Assembly (NCBI GenBank): GCA_003427395.1
Contig: BFEA01000008.1
Coordinates: forward strand, 221,242 to 242,397
DNA: 21,156 nucleotides
Direction of reading: 5' to 3'
From: Chara braunii
Taxonomy: Eukaryota > Streptophyta > Charophyceae > Charales > Characeae
The notes under the pieces were generated by a model that did not search any database, had not been told where the DNA came from, and saw only the letters and a program-made list of their open reading frames with translations. Each line of letters opens with the position of its first letter. Position 1 is the first letter of the stretch. This document shows positions 1 to 9,471 of the stretch, in pieces. The translations under genes were made by a program, and so were the position numbers.

Positions 1-1254
1 CCCCCTTACCGTCTTGCGTTTCCGTCTTCGCCTTTCTGTGACTCCAAACCTGGTCCCACCACTGGCTATTCTCATCCGTCTTCTTCCGTTCACTCTTTCT
101 ACACCATCCGTGCGTCTATGCGGGCTTTTCCTCTGCTCTCTTTTGGAAGCATGCACGCATGCAGGCTTCTCCCTCCTCCTCTTTTCCGGCCGAGGATTCT
201 GTGCCGCAATGAGAAAGGATTGCCCTTGTGTAGTACGGTCGATCCTTAACACAATAAGGCGGGCGTGATTGTGACTGGCATGCGAGAGGGAGCAGTGGCT
301 GTCGGTTCCAACCCCCGCTGTCGTCCCACATTTGGCGGGAACACCTAACGATGGCGAGCTGAAGCTTGTTGTCCGGGCGGCAGGTGCCTGTCCTGGGACC
401 TCAGTAGGATACGCTCTGCAGTGGGTGATCGCATGCCTACGGACATCAGACGCGCTATCAATCCACACTCTCCATGCTGGGAGGCCTCTCTGTCGGTCCG
501 CCCTCCCTGCCGACGAGCAGGCATCTCTCTATCCCTCCGCGCATACCAACCTTCCTGCCTCTCAACCTGTGCATGCGTAGCTCACTATCAACCTTTGCCT
601 CTCTGCTCTCAACCTGTGCATGCGTAGCTCACTATATCAACCTTTGCCTCTCTGCCTGTGCACGCGGGTTCTGAGGGCGATGTGCCTAATGTTGAAGTCA
701 TTGGTAATGAAGACGACCTGATGAATGAGATGGTGTCCTCTCCTCCGAGCAATGACGATGAAGATGCAGGCGCTCTCTGGGGCCGACCGGCGGAAAACGG
801 GGGCCTCCGTCGAATGGGCTCGAAATGAACGTGTATGAGCTGAAGAGGTCGTGTGCGTTCTTTATCCGCCTTCTTGATCTCTCTCCATTGCCGTGAACAC
901 GTTTTTTTCCGCAAGCGAGCAGGGATCTGCCGAGAGCGTGTGCTTGTCGGGTGGTGGCTTGGATCGGCATGCATTGTCTGAACGCGAGGCGAAGACCGCA
1001 CGGCGAGGGCTGGTGAAATAGAGATTGGAGCTGCAAAATGAGGGAGGGGTAGAATGAGGGAGGGGGAGAATATGATTTGATATGTGGTTCAGACCTCGGC
1101 GGGGCCGTGCTGTAGGTAGAGTTGCCGTGGCTGCTGCAGTAGCTGTAGCTTCCTTGGTAGGCCAAACAGCTGCAAGCAACAGCGGGCCCGGCAGCAGCGC
1201 GAGGGACGAGAGCAAGAGGAGCTGTAGGAGGAGGAGGAGGAAGAGGAGGAGGAG
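1..1254. other. upstream non-coding region, no gene recognised
   Basis: Short open frames occur here on both strands (up to about 117 codons, for example 862-1215 on the minus strand), but their translations are compositionally biased and overlap one another, and none looks like a known protein. The last part (about 1209-1258) is a GGA/GAA purine microsatellite. The region is probably the 5' flank or 5' UTR of the large gene that begins at 1563. I see no convincing TATA box or other promoter motif. Confidence 0.5.
561..655. repeat. 47-bp tandem repeat, two copies
   Basis: A 47-bp unit starting CTCAACCTGTGCATGCGTAG occupies 561-607 and is repeated at 608-655. The second copy differs by a 2-base TA insertion in the CACTAT stretch. 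A fragment of the same motif (CTGTGCACGCGG) follows at about 655. The unit contains the alternating purine-pyrimidine palindrome TGCATGCG. It is a local tandem duplication with no coding meaning that I can see. Confidence 0.85.
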
Positions 1255-1385
1255 GAGAAGGGGAGTGAAGTCGTGTGAATGAGTTTGTGGGATCGAGAAA
1301 GGTGAGGAGGCGGGAGGCTTGCGATATACTAGTAGAGTAATGAGTGCGCAGCGGCGAATGAGGAGGAAGTGATATGGTTACGAAC
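1255..1385 (+). repeat. 131-bp direct repeat, copy 1 (left of adapter)
   Basis: This segment is identical, base for base, to 1424-1554 at an offset of 169. It runs from the end of the purine microsatellite (GAGAAGGGGAGTGAAG) to GGTTACGAAC. Its right edge abuts a sequencing adapter. The second copy continues into the start of the large reading frame, so one of the two copies is almost certainly an assembly duplicate. Confidence 0.95.
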
Positions 1386-1423
1386 CTGTCTCTTATACAC
1401 ATCTAGATGTGTATAAGAGACAG
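1386..1423. other. Nextera mate-pair junction adapter (synthetic, assembly artefact)
   Basis: The 38 bases are the 19-mer CTGTCTCTTATACACATCT followed directly by its exact reverse complement. Each half is the Tn5 transposase mosaic end. Two mosaic ends joined back to back are the biotinylated junction adapter of Nextera mate-pair libraries. Translated, it gives peptides familiar from contaminated databases, such as VSYTHLDVYKRQ and MCIRDR on the minus strand. It is flanked by identical 131-bp repeats, as expected when a chimeric junction read or a gap fill has been built into a scaffold. It is not a natural transposon because no IS50 or Tn5 genes are present. Confidence 0.97.
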
Positions 1424-1554
1424 GAGAAGGGGAGTGAAGTCGTGTGAATGAGTTTGTGGGATCGAGAAAGGTGAGGAGGCGGGAGGCTTGCGATATACTA
1501 GTAGAGTAATGAGTGCGCAGCGGCGAATGAGGAGGAAGTGATATGGTTACGAAC
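1424..1554 (+). repeat. 131-bp direct repeat, copy 2 (right of adapter)
   Basis: This is an exact copy of 1255-1385. It runs into GATGAACGATGAACCC, where the large frame starts. Removing 1386-1554 would restore a continuous sequence from 1385 to 1555. Because the artefact lies upstream of the start codon at 1563, it does not disturb the reading frame, but it does inflate the 5' flank by 169 bases. Confidence 0.93.
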
Positions 1555-1555
1555 G

Positions 1556-1714
1556 ATGAACGATGAACCCTCCCGAGCCGTCGCAGTATCAGCTTGCTCG
1601 TGCATCCCAGCACCTGGCTGCTGGTGGCGTAATCCCGCTGGGCCAGTCTTCTTCCCGGGCGTCAAATTTCGCCCTGTATCATGGCTCCCCTGCCCTGCCC
1701 AGTTTGGGACATGA
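1556..1714 (+). other. overlapping upstream ATG frame, 52 codons
   Basis: An ATG at 1556 lies 7 bases before the ATG at 1563 and in a different frame, because the 7-base unit GATGAAC is repeated. Its frame runs 52 codons to TGA at 1712-1714, inside the large coding region. If transcription starts upstream of 1556, a scanning ribosome meets this ATG first. It may therefore damp translation of the main frame, or may mean that the true 5' exon lies elsewhere. Nothing suggests that the 52-residue product is functional. Confidence 0.35.
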
Positions 1715-4700
1715 GGCAACGTATCGATCGCCCGCAGGTGCACAAGGAGCGTTGCCTTCTCCTCCTCCTCCTCCTCCTCCTCCTGCTGCTGCTGCTACTT
1801 CGTCATCGTCTTCTCTTTCTCCTTCGTCTCCTCCTCCCTCTTCTCACATTGCTTCTTCTTCTTCTTCATCTTCCTGTTCTTCTTTCTCCTCCTCTTCCTC
1901 TGTCTCCTCTCCCGTTGCCCCGCACCTTGCGAGCTTATCGCAGGCGATCTCCCCTGTGGAGGGAGGTGGCTACTACTCTCCCTTCGGAGGACTTACTATG
2001 CCGTCCGTCGGGAGCTCTGCTTCCTCGTTCCTTACTTCGTCACCACCCATTTCAATTTCTCACCTTCCCCCCTCCCACCACCCGGGGGTAATCGGCGAAC
2101 ACTTGGCACGAAATGCAGGAGTCGCTGCCGAAAATCCATCAGCTGCACAAGAGATTGGTAGAGCGGGGTTGCTGGATATACTGCGCCGTGGAGATTCTGG
2201 AGTGAGGCAGTTGTTAACGACAGAGGAAGGGCAAGATTTTGCTAACGTCGCAGCAGAAGGAGCTGGAGGAGGAGTAATCGGAGGTGGGGGCGTGACGGAA
2301 AAGGATGCTCTAGCACGTCTGGCGATGGCCAAGACGGGTGACAAGGTGGGAGGTTTCTGGGGCCAAGCGAGCGACGTGGCGATCTCCCCGCCGGTTCCGC
2401 CGGTCCCGTCATTGCCGCTCCGAGTGGGCGGGTGTGGTGGTGCGGTGGCCGAGAGAAGGGAGGTGATTGCTGTGCCCGCGACAGCTGCTTGTGTTGCGGA
2501 GAGTCATCTGCAACAGCAAAAGCAATGGCATCAGCTTCGTCCGTTGGTAGGAACCACTGCAGGTGGGGCAGAGGTCTGGGGAGAAGAGGAGAAAGGGGGA
2601 ACAAGTATGAGAAGCGGGGCCGCAGCGATGGCTGTGCTACAGCTACAGCACGCGGAGGGGTCTATTTACTCTCCGCGTCTGGCCTCGGCGCTTTGGACGA
2701 CGACGACTCTCGGGGCTTCTTTGCCAACTCCCGCTCTCCCTCTGCATCCTCCTCCCTCTCCGCATCAGACGGCGGCTGCTGCCATTTCACCGGCATCGAA
2801 ATCGGTCTTCAGCTCCAGCCAGTTCTCGGTCCCCAACCTTCGCGCGACCACGTCTTCAGAGGGCGGAGGAGGTGGCGGAGGAGGAGGAGGAGGGTTGAAT
2901 GGGAGATCTGTCCAGCAAGCGGGCCAGGGGCAGCAGTCGAACTCCGAGAGACAGGGAAGAAGAGCCGGAGGAGCGACGAGAGGTCTAGGGGTCGGTGTTG
3001 TAAGAGGAGGAGGGTACCTGGAGTTGGGCAGGTATCACCCGCAGATGCAGTTCGTGAATGGTATCTCGACGTCGTCGCCGGCGGCGTCGGATACGCGCGA
3101 GACGTTTCAGGGGCAACAAGGTGGGGGAGCAGGATGCGGAAGAACGCAGCAGAGACTATCGCCGAGCATGACAGCAATGATAGGAAGTACACTGCAAGCT
3201 GATCTGCAGTCGCTGCAGCAGCAAGAACAGCAGCAACAACAGGAGCTAAGGGCGCTGCTGCTACATAGACAAGAACAGGAGAGGCTAGAGAGAGAAAGAG
3301 AGAGGGATTCCGACAGGAGGAAGCTCGCACAGACACGAGTAGTCGAAGGATTTCCATACGGCTGCAGTTCGCCAGCAGCGGCGGCGGCGGCGGCGGCGGC
3401 GGCAGCGGCGCTGGGTTTCGCAGATGTCAAGGGCTCAGCGACGATGCCATCGAAGATGGCGCAGAATCTGGCGGCCACGGCGAGTACAGCCACCCCGGGA
3501 GGAGGGCCTCACAATCCACAAGCTCAGTTCTATGGCAACGGTGTAGAGCTTCTACGGCTTTTGCAGGGGGGAAGTCCTGCGCTACTGACCTCGTCACCAT
3601 CTCCGCCTCCTGCTCTTCCGACGCCATCTTCTCGTCCTCTTACCCCTGCACCGCCGTCGACGGCGAGTGGTTCCCCGTCTCATGCTGTTCGTGGCGGCGG
3701 TCTGCAGCAAACGGCGGGAGCAGAGGGAGGGGGGGGGGAGGTGGTTGCAGGGATGATTCAAGCTCTGGGAGGTGGAGATGCAGCGCCGGGATCTCCATTG
3801 CGGCCAGGTTCGGGGAGGGAGTCGTCCGCTCTGACGACGGCGGCCGGAGGGAGTGCAGGACAGTCGTTGCTTCAAGTAGGAGGGAGGGTTAGCCCCGGTC
3901 TCAGCCATAGCCACAGGGTCGGGATAGCTCACGGACCTATCGGACCTCCCCGTCGCTCGGAGGGGGGGTTTAGCAAAGATGGGTTGGGATCCGGCGGTCG
4001 AACAGATGGAGGAGTTGGAGATGCCTTGTCGCTGGGGGAAGGCTCTTCGGCCGCGTCGGACGATTTTCTGGGCAGACTGTGGACATCGCCGCTCACACCG
4101 AATCCTTCACCGAAATCGGCGGCGGGTTCGTCGCCCGTCAGCCCGTCGACTGGTCGTTCCAGCGGGAGCAGCGTGGGGTCAACCAGTCCAACGACGCCGG
4201 GCACGCGCGGGAGAACTCCCTCCCCCTCCCCTTTGCTAGTTGAAGGTCTCCGGTCCAGCTGGGGAAGTACCGGCGCGGCAAACGGGGTTACTGCTGGAGG
4301 AGGTGGGCTGATTGCTCCGATGGGTGCAGCACTCGGAAGCGGGTTCTGTGTCGGGATGGGGGGTGGGCTTGTGACCAGCGCAGGTGTAGGAGGGCCGGGA
4401 TATGGAATGACTCTTGTTTCCTCCGCACTCGGTCCGGGAGGAGGGCCAGCAGCAGCAGCAGCAGCAGGAGGGGGAGGAGGAGGAGGAGGTGGGAACACTG
4501 TTGGAGCCGGGCGTGGAGATGCTCTCGGGGCTATCGGGTTGAGAGGGGGGATAGGCGGGACACTGCCTTCCTCCGCGGCAATGACCAGCCTGATTGGGCA
4601 GGGCATGGGGAGCGGGTCAATGGGCCTAGGAGGCGGTAGTGGTCCCAGCGCCCCGACAGCTTTGGGGGGGGTCGGGGTCGGGGCCGGAGTAGCTGGAGAT

Positions 4701-7700
4701 CTCACGACCGGGGTAGGGCCACCTCTAGGACCGGGCGCATTTGGGTTGGGTGTTGGCATCACACCCGGGTTCTTGCAGGGGTTGGGAGTTGGAGTAGGCG
4801 CTGCCAGTTTCATTCCGGCGTCCCTAGGTGTAGGAGCGGCGGGAGCAGCGGCCGCAACAGCAGGGGTAGCAGGAGTATCAGGAGTAGCAGCAGGAGGAGG
4901 CGGCGGCGTTCGCCTAGCTGCAGCATCTCCTTCCCCTCTGCTCTACGCCGGCAACGACCAACATCTTCAGCAGCAGATCCAGGAAGGGGGGATGTTCGCG
5001 GGAGAGGCTTTCTTGACTGACCTTGGACTGATCGGTCGACCCGAAGGAGGAGTTGGCGGGGCACTGACTGTGGAAGGGGGGGCGCCGACAGGGGGTACGG
5101 GTCTGGCAGCCGGAATCGTAAACCGTCTTCGGATGTGTGATCCTGTGGGGACCACAGCCGACCCGAGGTTGGCAGCAAAAGAGTTGGAAATCATAGAGAG
5201 GGGCCGCATAATCAGTGCGCTGGACGAACGGCTGGCGGCGTTGAATCGCCGACTTGCACTCCAGTCCCTCTCTCAGGCCGGTCCTCCTTCACAATGCCAT
5301 CCGCTTGTTCCGTCGTCTTTGGGGAACCAGCAGCAGCTGATGTACCGTCATCACCATGCCCAGCAGCAGCAGATGTATCTTGGGCATCACCAAGATCAGC
5401 ACGAGCATCAGCAGGCTATCTTACAACAGATTCTGCAAACGCAGGCACGAGAGCAAAGCACGCAGGCATTACTGATCCAACAAGCGAGTGCACTGACGGG
5501 ACGAATGTATGTGAGGGGAGGAGGTGTGAGATGTGGGGAAGGAATGGGGCTGGTTGTCGGTGGTGTGAGTAGCCACGACGTTAAAGGAGCTGGAGGAGGA
5601 GGAGCGGGAAGAGCAGGTGGTGGACTTGGAGGAGGAGGAGGAGTAGGAGGTTCTCATTTAGTACGGGACAACAGCAACAGTGGGACGGACAATCTATCTG
5701 GAGGCGGGAGCTATGGCGTCGTCGTTGGGGACGCATCCGGGCGGGCCGCCTCGCAAGCCGGAAGGGAGGTCTCGTCGCGGGGTGGGAGTAATCGACGGGT
5801 AGGTGCCCGAGGAGGAGGAGGAGGAGGAGGAGGAGGAGGAGGAGGAGGAGGAGGAGGAGAATGGGGAAGAAGAGGTGGAGGAAGATCTGGCAGATTTGGA
5901 GGGGATAGCCTCAACCAGTGGGTGCCGGTCGGAGAGAAGTTTCGCGAGAGTGGAGCGAAGGAAGGGGAGGAGGGACTGACCGCTGCTGTGAGCGAGATGG
6001 GGGGGTCTCTTGATAAGGAGGGGGATGCGTGTGGCGGCCTGGAGGAAGGAGGAGGAGACAGAGGAGGCGGTGGGAACGGGGTCGGCAGGGCTCAAGAGGC
6101 AGCACCTGCGCTCAACTTCGCGCGAGTTGATGGGCGGAAGAGGAGGGGAGGAATGCAGGAATGGAGATTGAAGCAACCGCAGCCGCAAGTCACCCAGCAG
6201 GTGCAACAGCAGCAGCAGTGCCAGAGTACAGGTCAGGTTCAGGTTCAAGCGTCTTCTTCGTCGGGGTCGATAGCTCAACAGCATCAGGATTTGCAGCTCT
6301 CGATGGGTGCTTCTGAGTTTTCTCCCCTTACTGACGCAGAGATCGAGGAACACCGTCAGGCCAGTGCTACTGACGAGTATTATTCTGATGATAGGGCGAA
6401 GGGCGTCTGGGAAAGGGTAGAGGGAAGAGAGGGGAACTCACTGACTGAAGGGAGGATGATGTTATCAGCTGCCGTATCGGTGGCGGCGGCCGCCGACAGT
6501 CATGATGCGACTGTTATTAAGCGTGACCGTCAACCACAATCCCTGTCCGTTGTGAAAAGGCCGGCTCGACAGGAAGAGAGAAAAGCATGGCAAGAAGTGG
6601 GGGAAGAGGAAGAAGACGAAGGACTGAGCACAACCACCGACTTTGGAGAGCGACTGCCGTCGCCCCGTGATGAAGGAGGTGATCACGTGAGTCACATCGG
6701 CAATGACAACAATGACAATGAGAGTAATGACGATGGCTCTCTGGAGGAGTACGGCCAGGAGAAGGTCACGAACTCGACGAGGGAAGAACGAGCTCAGAAA
6801 AGGGAGAGCGGAGTGAGGATCTCCCCCTCCCCTGCCGCCATATCACCGTCTTCGCCTCCGTCGCCAGCGCCTATCATAACGAGTCGCAGGACGAAGGAAC
6901 TGGACGTCAGCCAAAATGTCGAGGAGGCTATTGTGATCCCGGAGGGAGGTAGACTTGTCAGAAGCGTGAGATTCGCCGGCCTAGACGACTCATGGAAGAG
7001 AGAGAATTACCGCCTTACGGTGTCTCGTCAACTTCTAGAGCAGCAGGTGCCGAAGATTGACTCCTCACCTGTCGATCAGTGGAAAGACTCCGATCCAAGA
7101 CATGCAAGTAACTGGCTGAGCGCTATCAGAGTGAGCCCGTCTTGGACGAAGAGAGGGGAGGAACAAGAGGAGGGCAAGAGGAATCCCTTCGCCTCCTACT
7201 CTTCCTCCTCTTCCTCCTTCTCCTCCTCCTCCTCCTCGTCTTGCGACACCAGCGAGGGAATCAGAGATGCAGATCGGAACTCGATGGTGGTGGCGGCGAT
7301 GGACCGGGGCCAAAACGGCCTCGACGATGGTGATAAGCTGGAGGGTAAGGATGCAAACGCCATGAGATTTGCTATTAGTCTACCGACGCATGCTCGGTTT
7401 TTGACGATGAGGAACAACAATTGGGGAGCAGGGGGAAACAGCAGCAGCAGCAGCGGCGGCAAGATCCTAGCAGATGAGCGAAAGGAGGAGGCGGGAGAGA
7501 GATCAGAAGAGGCAAGAGACAAGGGCGCTTATCGTCAGGTAGGAGGGGTGGATGGTGTTCTCGTGGAAGAAAGGAGACTGGTGGAGACATCCCTGGATCA
7601 ACACGCCGTTCCTCCATCAATAAGGGAAGTGCAATATGTGCCGGAGTGTCGTGTGGAGTGCAGAGAGTTGTGTCCTCCTTCCAACTACAACGACCTATTG

Positions 7701-8699
7701 CGGAGAGGGGGGTGGTTTTTTGTCCCACCATTTCCTGCAACAACTACGGTAACCGGTGTTAACGACCTCTCCGGCAAATGCTTCTTCTTCGAGGAGCGAG
7801 AGCATGTGGAAAAGGCCTACAATTCCCGCCTCTCCGGCAAATGCGGCCTCGTAGAGGACCGAGAGCAGGTGGAAAAAAAGGACTACAATACCACCCAGCG
7901 GGGGCGGCGGTCGTACCGGTCTTTGCTTTCCACTGACAGCCGGGCGCGTGAGAACCAGATGAGAGACTTTCTCCATCGCTTGGTCTCGATTGCTAACCGC
8001 AGCTGGCCGGGAGTTGTACTATGGCTGCATGGATCTTCGTCACAACGTGCGGCGTCGAGCACGTGTCGTAGCGATCTGAACGTGCGTGTATGGGTCGGGA
8101 TCGGTGGAGGAGGAGGCGGGAGAAAGGTCAGGCCGGATCTGTGTGCCCGACGTCAAAGCGAAGTGAGAGATTTCCTCATCGGGATGGAAGGAGGAGGAGA
8201 GTTTGAGAGAGGGGGAGGAGGAGGAGGAGGACGACGACGACGAAGAAAAGGAAAAGGAGGGAACACTCGAACGACGGTGCTGCAGCTGGCTATGGCCGCA
8301 ACACTGCGACGGAGCAGGATGCGCTTCGTGCAGACTCTGAGGCATGCACGAGGGGCAGTCGTCAAATTTACAGATCGGTTCAGCCCGATCTCTTGCGAAA
8401 TGTATATCCGTAACACAATGCCGATGGCCAAGACTTCCAAGTTTGTGCACGATGACGAGAAGAGGGGCTACCGGCTGATTGACAAACGGATCGCCTCTCT
8501 CGAGATAGATTTGGGCAGAGTGCCCTGGCATCCACGAGTCTTATCCAGTGAGCCTCACCAGAAACAAGTAGGTGACCACACCCTCAGCTTGGGCCTCCAC
8601 TCCACCTCTTCCTCTTTTTCCCCTTATATTCCTCTTATTCCTCCCTCTCTTAATCTTCCTCCATCTGTTCTATGCCTGACCCCTCCCCCCGACCCCGCC

Positions 8700-8743
<44 letters not shown>

Positions 8744-9005
8744 AGTCTACCCACTTGGCTTGCATCCTTGTCCCTCGTCGGTTTCTATTTCAGCTCTCTT
8801 CCCCCCCCCCTCCTCCTCGCCGTCTTCTGTCTTCTCCTCTTCCCCCTGCAGGCCGACCACTTTGTTTGTTGCTTTCTCTTCGTCTCCCTTTCTCCGTTTC
8901 CACTCAGTTTTTTCTCAGCCGCTCTGTTTCTTTGAACGTCCCTCCACTCGGCACGAAAGCTTTTCTCTGTTTGGTGTCTCTTTCTTCCGCGTCCAATCGT
9001 TATAA
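1563..9005 (+). CDS. giant low-complexity, Gly/Ser/Pro/Gln-rich protein of unknown family
   Basis: One frame of 2,480 codons runs without a stop, which is far beyond chance. An in-frame TGA at 1557 precedes the ATG at 1563, which has A at -3. Along the protein: Ser/Pro runs (residues ~65-120); a compact stretch containing LLDILRRGDSGVRQLL (~200-220); poly-Gly (~436-446); a Gln/Glu/Arg coiled-coil-like segment (~543-588); poly-Ala (~604-618); an SP-rich segment with RTPSPSP (~843-903); a long Gly-rich block (~903-1120); a charged helix-like stretch with AAKELEIIERG (~1193-1240); a His/Gln-rich stretch (~1255-1310); a 16-Gly RGG-like block (~1416-1440); acidic and poly-Ser segments; two 21-residue repeats (2069-2110); and a less biased basic region (~2131-2335) with MRDFLHRLVSIANRSWPG. 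No signal peptide, membrane span or catalytic motif is evident. The codons after about 8567 are probably not translated. Scaffold or regulatory roles would be guesses. The reading frame is well supported and the function is unknown. Confidence 0.7.
1757..1797. repeat. CTC/CTG triplet microsatellite inside the large frame
   Basis: About nine CTC-type triplets are followed by CTG triplets. They are read as Pro8 then Ala4 in the main frame, and would be Leu-rich in the next frame. Triplet tracts like this expand and contract without shifting frame, which explains why the frame survives so much low-complexity sequence. Confidence 0.8.
3376..3411. repeat. GCG/GCA triplet microsatellite (poly-Ala)
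   Basis: A run of GCG codons with flanking GCA encodes about 13 alanines after a SerPro pair. It follows the Gln/Arg-rich helix-like segment. Uncorrected slippage here would change protein length but not frame. Confidence 0.8.
5810..5860. repeat. GGA triplet microsatellite (poly-Gly)
   Basis: About 16 consecutive GGA codons encode a poly-Gly tract preceded by Arg and followed by EWGRRGGG, giving an RGG-box-like composition. It is the longest pure triplet run in the frame. RGG-type segments in known proteins often bind RNA or form condensates, but composition alone does not establish that here. Confidence 0.85.
7767..7892 (+). repeat. 63-bp in-frame tandem repeat encoding two 21-residue units
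   Basis: The unit starts at CTCTCCGGCAAATGC (7767) and recurs at 7830, an exact 63-base period. The encoded units both begin LSGKC and share the pattern EDREQVEK (second copy) or EEREHVEK (first copy), then a Tyr-Asn near the end. Codon-level divergence shows that the duplication is not brand new. It lies in the less biased C-terminal part of the large protein, one of the few places where a folded element seems possible. Confidence 0.75.
8568..8573 (+). promoter_or_regulatory. candidate 5' splice site ending the credible coding part
   Basis: CAA|GTAGGT fits a eukaryotic donor and follows codon CAA in phase 0. Downstream the sequence changes abruptly to long pyrimidine tracts and a C43 run, which looks like intron or UTR and not coding sequence. 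An overlapping alternative donor (TAG|GTGACC) starts at 8572. I infer that the open frame beyond here is fortuitous. The proposed partner acceptor before 9027 does not join in a compatible phase with 8568, so the exact intron is unresolved. Confidence 0.3.
8701..8743. repeat. C43 homopolymer
   Basis: Forty-three consecutive cytosines interrupt a pyrimidine-rich stretch that also has shorter C runs (for example around 8803-8812). It is read as poly-Pro in the large frame. Length calls in such a tract are unreliable, so any frame read through it should not be trusted. The G-rich complement could form quadruplex structure. Confidence 0.85.
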
Positions 9006-9026
9006 TAGGCGTTTGTTTCTGAACAG

Positions 9027-9197
9027 GAAATTGCAATGCGGGCAAACACACACGTCCCACTCTGCTGCTGGAGGATACAATGCCAATACCCATGCCAATC
9101 CTTCACAATGGAGGGCTCCTATGAAAATCCTGCAAATGACCCATGACCACAGACTGTTAATGTGTAATCCTTCTGGACAGATCGGCAACTCGTTGAG
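9027..9197 (+). CDS. possible downstream exon (57 codons), weak
   Basis: The stretch is bounded by a good acceptor (a pyrimidine-rich TTTGTTTCTGAACAG ending at 9026) and a good donor (GAG|GTACGT at 9198). It is 171 bases, a multiple of three, and only the frame starting at 9028 is open. The translation includes AAGGYNANTHANPSQW and LLMCNPSGQIGNSL, which are not low-complexity, unlike the sequence just before it. It could be an internal exon of the large gene, but it needs a phase-2 donor upstream that I did not find. It may also be 3' UTR or chance. Confidence 0.25.
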
Positions 9198-9401
9198 GTA
9201 CGTATGGAGGGTTGACTTCAAAAACCCGGGAAGGAAGACAAAACTCAGTAGAAAATATATATAACTAGCGAAATCGAAGGGAAACGAAGAGCAAAGGAGT
9301 TACCAAGCAGAACTGAAGGAGAGCAGAACGAAGTATTAGATAACAATCGCAATTGAAAGAAAATGAAACAGACATAGATAACAAGCAAAAAAATTGAGGA
9401 T
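9198..9401. other. AT-rich sequence upstream of the U2-like copy
   Basis: Base composition turns A-rich after about 9215, with AAATATATATAAC at about 9253-9265. I see no plant-type snRNA upstream element (RTCCCACATCG) in it, which argues against an active snRNA promoter for the U2-like sequence that follows. Confidence 0.4.
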
Positions 9402-9471
9402 ATACCTTTCTTGGCCTTTTGGCTAAGTAAGATCAAGTGTCGTATCTGTTCTGATCAGTTTAATATATCTG
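9402..9471 (+). pseudogene. U2 snRNA-like sequence, degenerate and 3'-truncated
   Basis: The segment starts ATACCTTTCTTGGCC and contains TTTTGGCTAAG, GATCAAGTGT, GTATCTGTTCT and ATCAGTTTAATAT, in the order of the first ~65 bases of U2 snRNA. U2 base-pairs with the intron branch site in the spliceosome. Compared with the plant U2 sequence I remember, it has a TAAG insertion after GGCTAAG, an A-to-C change that makes the branch-recognition GTAGTA into GTCGTA, a T-to-G in TTCTTATC, and an AT insertion in AATATCTG. The Sm site and 3' stem-loops are absent, replaced by an A-rich stretch (9472-9492). The branch-recognition change and truncation point to a retropseudogene. A diverged functional U2 variant is less likely. 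Confidence 0.75.

Noticed and set aside
561-655. CRISPR-like array from the repeated 47-bp unit
   Set aside because: Only two directly abutting copies without spacers, in eukaryotic DNA, so it is a simple tandem duplication.
698-1402. 234-codon minus-strand frame
   Set aside because: It reads into the synthetic adapter (starts MCIRDR) and is otherwise the complement of purine-rich low-complexity DNA.
1386-1423. Palindromic Tn5 mosaic ends as a natural transposon insertion
   Set aside because: Two 19-bp ends back to back with nothing between them, and exact flanking duplicates of 131 bp instead of a 9-bp target duplication, fit a library adapter and not a transposition event.
3929-4813. 294-codon minus-strand Pro-rich frame inside the large gene
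   Set aside because: It is the complement of the Gly-rich plus-strand coding block. GGN codons read as CCN on the other strand, so stops are rare by composition.
5694-6353. 219-codon minus-strand frame
   Set aside because: Shadow of the poly-Gly and Gln-rich coding region. The Ser and Pro runs mirror the plus-strand triplet repeats.
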